Source of the DNA: Geobacter sp.
GTDB lineage: Bacteria > Desulfobacterota > Desulfuromonadia > Geobacterales > Geobacteraceae
Reading direction: 5' to 3'
Assembly (NCBI GenBank): GCA_003490025.1
Contig: DNJC01000040.1
Coordinates: 1,724-9,861, forward strand
DNA length: 8,138 nucleotides
Notes under the pieces: generated by a model
What the model saw: the letters and a program-made list of their open reading frames with translations, nothing else
Told to the model about the DNA's origin: nothing
Databases searched by the model: none
Part shown: piece by piece, positions 6,948 to 8,138 of the stretch
How the letters are laid out: each line of letters starts with the position of its first letter
Position numbering within the stretch: position 1 is the stretch's first letter
Program-made: the position numbers and the translations under genes

Positions 6948-7720
6948 GCCGGGCGCCGAAGGTGTCCGTTGTCATACCGTGCTACAACCATGGCGTCTTC
7001 CTGGACGAGGCCGTTGCTTCCGTTTTGCGCCAGAGCTGCACCGACTTAGAGATCGTGGTGGTGAACGACGGGTCGACAGACCCCTTTACCGTCGACCTGC
7101 TCAAAAGCTACGACAGGCCCAAGACCCGCGTCGTTCACACCCAAAACGCCGGGCTCGCCTCGGCCAGGAACACCGGGATACGCAACGCTCTGGGGAGTTA
7201 TATACTGCCGCTCGACGCCGACGACAGGATCGCCGAAAGCTACCTGGAAAGGGCCGCGGCCATACTCGATGAACGCCCCGAGGCGGGGGTGGTGTACTGC
7301 GATCAGGAACTGTTCGGGGAGAGGCAGGGGCTCTGGGATGCCCCGCCCTACGACCGGACCGCCATCCTCTTCGACAATCTCGTCTTTGCCACCGCCCTGT
7401 ACCGCAAGAGCGACTGGGAAAGGGTCGGTGGCTACAGCTCCAGGTTCGTCTACGGCTGGGAGGATTGGGACTTCTGGATGTCGATGACCGAACTCGGAAA
7501 ACAGTTCGTCAAGCTGCCGGAGCCGCTGCATTTTTACCGGATCCGCAGCAGCTCGATGAATCGCTCCATGCGCTTTCGGCACAAGATGGCCATGATGCTC
7601 CTCCTCGTGGCGCGGCACCGTGCTCTCTACCTGGAAGCACTTATGCATGAGCCGGGGAGGGTTTTCCGGGCTGGGGCAGGGAGCTTCGCCCACGTCCTCG
7701 ACAGGGCAAGGCGCGGCTAG
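6944..7720 (+). CDS. GT2 glycosyltransferase, classic GT-A type
   Basis: Family 2 glycosyltransferase of 258 residues, predicted cytoplasmic. Motifs: VSVVIPCYNHG at 7-17, VVNDGSTD at 39-46, QNAGLASARNTGI at 67-79, YILPLDADDRI at 86-96 with the metal-binding DADD at 91-94, and GWEDWDFWMSM at 171-181, which carries the acidic residues expected at the catalytic-base region. All key residues are intact, unlike the altered metal site of its upstream neighbour. GTG start with strong SD, overlapping the previous gene by four bases, so the two GT2 genes are surely co-translated. It is the last gene before a 227-nt gap and the export permease. A role in building the same exported glycan is inferred from position; the sugar is unknown. 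Confidence 0.9.
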   Translation: MSRAPKVSVVIPCYNHGVFLDEAVASVLRQSCTDLEIVVVNDGSTDPFTVDLLKSYDRPKTRVVHTQNAGLASARNTGIRNALGSYILPLDADDRIAESYLERAAAILDERPEAGVVYCDQELFGERQGLWDAPPYDRTAILFDNLVFATALYRKSDWERVGGYSSRFVYGWEDWDFWMSMTELGKQFVKLPEPLHFYRIRSSSMNRSMRFRHKMAMMLLLVARHRALYLEALMHEPGRVFRAGAGSFAHVLDRARRG

Positions 7721-7750
7721 CAACCCCACCTCTTTCCTTTAGCATAGACC

Positions 7751-7825
7751 CGCAGGCTTGTCGCACAGGGCAGGTCAGCGTCCAGGTCTGCGGCTGGCGC
7801 ATCGTGCCGATTGCCTGCCCCTGCG
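7751..7825 (+). repeat. nested inverted repeats, possible structured RNA
   Basis: GGGCAGG at 7768-7774 is exactly complementary to CCTGCCC at 7814-7820. Outside it, CGCAG at 7751-7755 pairs with CTGCG at 7821-7825, leaving a one-sided bulge of about twelve bases. Inside, GGCGC at 7796-7800 pairs with GTGCC at 7804-7808 across a three-base loop, with one G-U pair. Together they would fold the whole stretch into one bulged stem with an inner hairpin. Function unknown; no known riboswitch consensus fits. Confidence 0.4.
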
Positions 7826-7844
7826 TCCCGACTGAACAAAGAAG

Positions 7845-7873
7845 TATATAAAATCCCAGTTATCCTGTATGAT
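7845..7873 (+). promoter_or_regulatory. possible promoter (-10-like AT-rich block)
   Basis: The only markedly AT-rich block in the gap before the permease gene. TATAAA at 7847-7852 and TATGAT at 7868-7873 each resemble a sigma-70 -10 element. No convincing -35 hexamer lies 16-18 bases upstream of either, and no sigma-54 GG-N10-GC pattern was found. If used, the transcript would have a leader of roughly 65-95 nt. Weak call. Confidence 0.25.
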
Positions 7874-7936
7874 TGCCCGCATTCATCCAGATTCAGGTCA
7901 GCAAATCCTGACAACGCCCGACGTCTTGGTTCATGC

Positions 7937-7941
7937 AAGGA
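7937..7941 (+). promoter_or_regulatory. Shine-Dalgarno AAGGA of the permease gene
   Basis: AAGGA lies six bases before ATG at 7948 and fixes the start of the wzm-like gene. The other frame open across this position has no such signal. Confidence 0.7.
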
Positions 7942-7947
7942 AATTTG

Positions 7948-8138
7948 ATGGAGAAGGCCGCAGACAGGGGATGGGACAAAGTAATCAGGCCGCGCAGCGG
8001 CTGGTTCGATGTCGACCTGAGGGAAATCTGGAGGTACCGCGACCTGATAGCCCTTTTCGTCTGGCGTGACTTCGTCGCCGTCTACAAGCAGACCATCCTG
8101 GGCCCGCTATGGTATCTCATCCAGCCGCTGCTGACCAC
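7948..8138 (+). CDS. polysaccharide ABC-2 exporter permease (Wzm-like), 3' partial
   Basis: The N-terminal 63 residues of a Wzm/TagG-type permease, cut by the window end. The protein reads from MEKAADRGWDKVIRPRSGWF into DVDLREIWRYRDLIALFV, then a WRDF motif, VYKQTILGPLW and YLIQPLLT. This is the highly conserved amphipathic entry and first helix of permeases that export O-antigen or capsule glycans on undecaprenyl pyrophosphate carriers. The R-P-R-x-G-W-F element and the T-I-L-G-P-L-W box are especially diagnostic. In such systems a Wzt ATPase gene normally follows, and it should lie just downstream of this window. The gene sits after the three GT2 genes, which fits assembly followed by export. 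It may have its own promoter in the preceding 227-nt gap. Start fixed by AAGGA six bases upstream. Confidence 0.88.
   Translation, partial: MEKAADRGWDKVIRPRSGWFDVDLREIWRYRDLIALFVWRDFVAVYKQTILGPLWYLIQPLLT

Larger units (their letters stand above)
7721..7947 (+). other. intergenic region between GT2 gene and wzm-like gene
   Basis: The largest non-coding gap in the window, 227 nt. The first part (to about 7830) is GC-rich and contains nested inverted repeats between 7751 and 7825. The part from 7834 to 7875 is AT-rich and carries -10-like hexamers (TATATA/TATAAA at 7845-7852 and TATGAT at 7868-7873), without a good -35 box at the normal distance. A small hairpin GTCAG-CAAATC-CTGAC occupies 7897-7912. 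The 9-mer CAGGTCAGC occurs twice, at 7771-7779 and 7894-7902. No T-run follows any stem, so no intrinsic terminator is called. Open frames crossing the gap lack a ribosome site and look spurious. Confidence 0.6.

Noticed and set aside
7761..7774. TCGCACAGGGCAGG resembles the start of the GEMM-I cyclic dinucleotide riboswitch
   Set aside because: The GAAA tetraloop, the GACGCAAAGC segment and the rest of the consensus are absent downstream.
7796..7814. Possible sigma-54 promoter (TGGCGC ... TTGC)
   Set aside because: The GG and GC dinucleotides are separated by 15 bases rather than the required 10.
7717..7938. 73-codon open frame on the - strand filling the intergenic gap
   Set aside because: No ribosome site precedes its ATG, the protein resembles nothing I know, and it conflicts with the promoter-like block and start of the + strand gene.
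7721..7947. JUMPstart/ops element expected before polysaccharide operons
   Set aside because: No GGCGGTAGCGT-like sequence is present in the gap or elsewhere in the window.
7869..8069. 66-codon + strand frame overlapping the permease start
   Set aside because: It is in a different frame from the Wzm-like protein, has no ribosome site, and covers a sequence whose other frame matches a conserved family.

Overview
The window looks like a chromosomal piece of a high-GC Gram-negative bacterium. The best guess is a member of the Desulfuromonadota, near Geobacter, Geomonas or Citrifermentans. That guess rests on protein style (a NosF/NosY-type ABC pair, a TMTC-like GT-C protein with TPRs, and a Wzm permease with a typical N-terminus) and on GC-rich codon use; it is recalled resemblance, not a database result. 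All supported genes lie on the + strand. Long open frames on the - strand are compositional shadows.

Region 1 (1-4229) holds four tightly packed genes. They are an ABC-2/NosY-type permease that enters from upstream of the window, a membrane-anchored protein with TPR-like helices and a pseudopilin-like tail, a NosF/CcmA-like ABC ATPase, and a large polytopic GT-C-like protein resembling eukaryotic TMTC O-mannosyltransferases with TPRs at its C-terminus. Junctions are ATGA, TAATG and a 38-nt overlap with a TTG start. Region 2 (4226-6066) continues the same overlap chain with a UbiA-superfamily protein very like decaprenyl-phosphate phosphoribosyltransferase (DPPR synthase), then a rhamnosyltransferase-like GT2 enzyme. 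After an 83-nt gap, region 3 (6150-7720) holds two more GT2 glycosyltransferases joined by a GTGA overlap. Region 4 (7721-7947) is a 227-nt non-coding gap with a structured GC-rich part and an AT-rich part. It precedes the start of a Wzm-type polysaccharide ABC-2 permease at 7948 that runs off the window.

Taken together this is an envelope glycan locus. GT2 enzymes would build a lipid-linked glycan in the cytoplasm, and the Wzm (with a Wzt expected downstream) would export it. The UbiA protein could make a polyprenyl-phosphate pentose donor, and the TMTC-like GT-C protein is the kind of enzyme that uses such lipid-linked donors outside the cytoplasmic membrane. The direct overlap of those two genes is the most interesting point. 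The job of the separate permease/TPR/ATPase trio is unknown. No RNA genes, mobile elements, CRISPR arrays or convincing terminators were seen.
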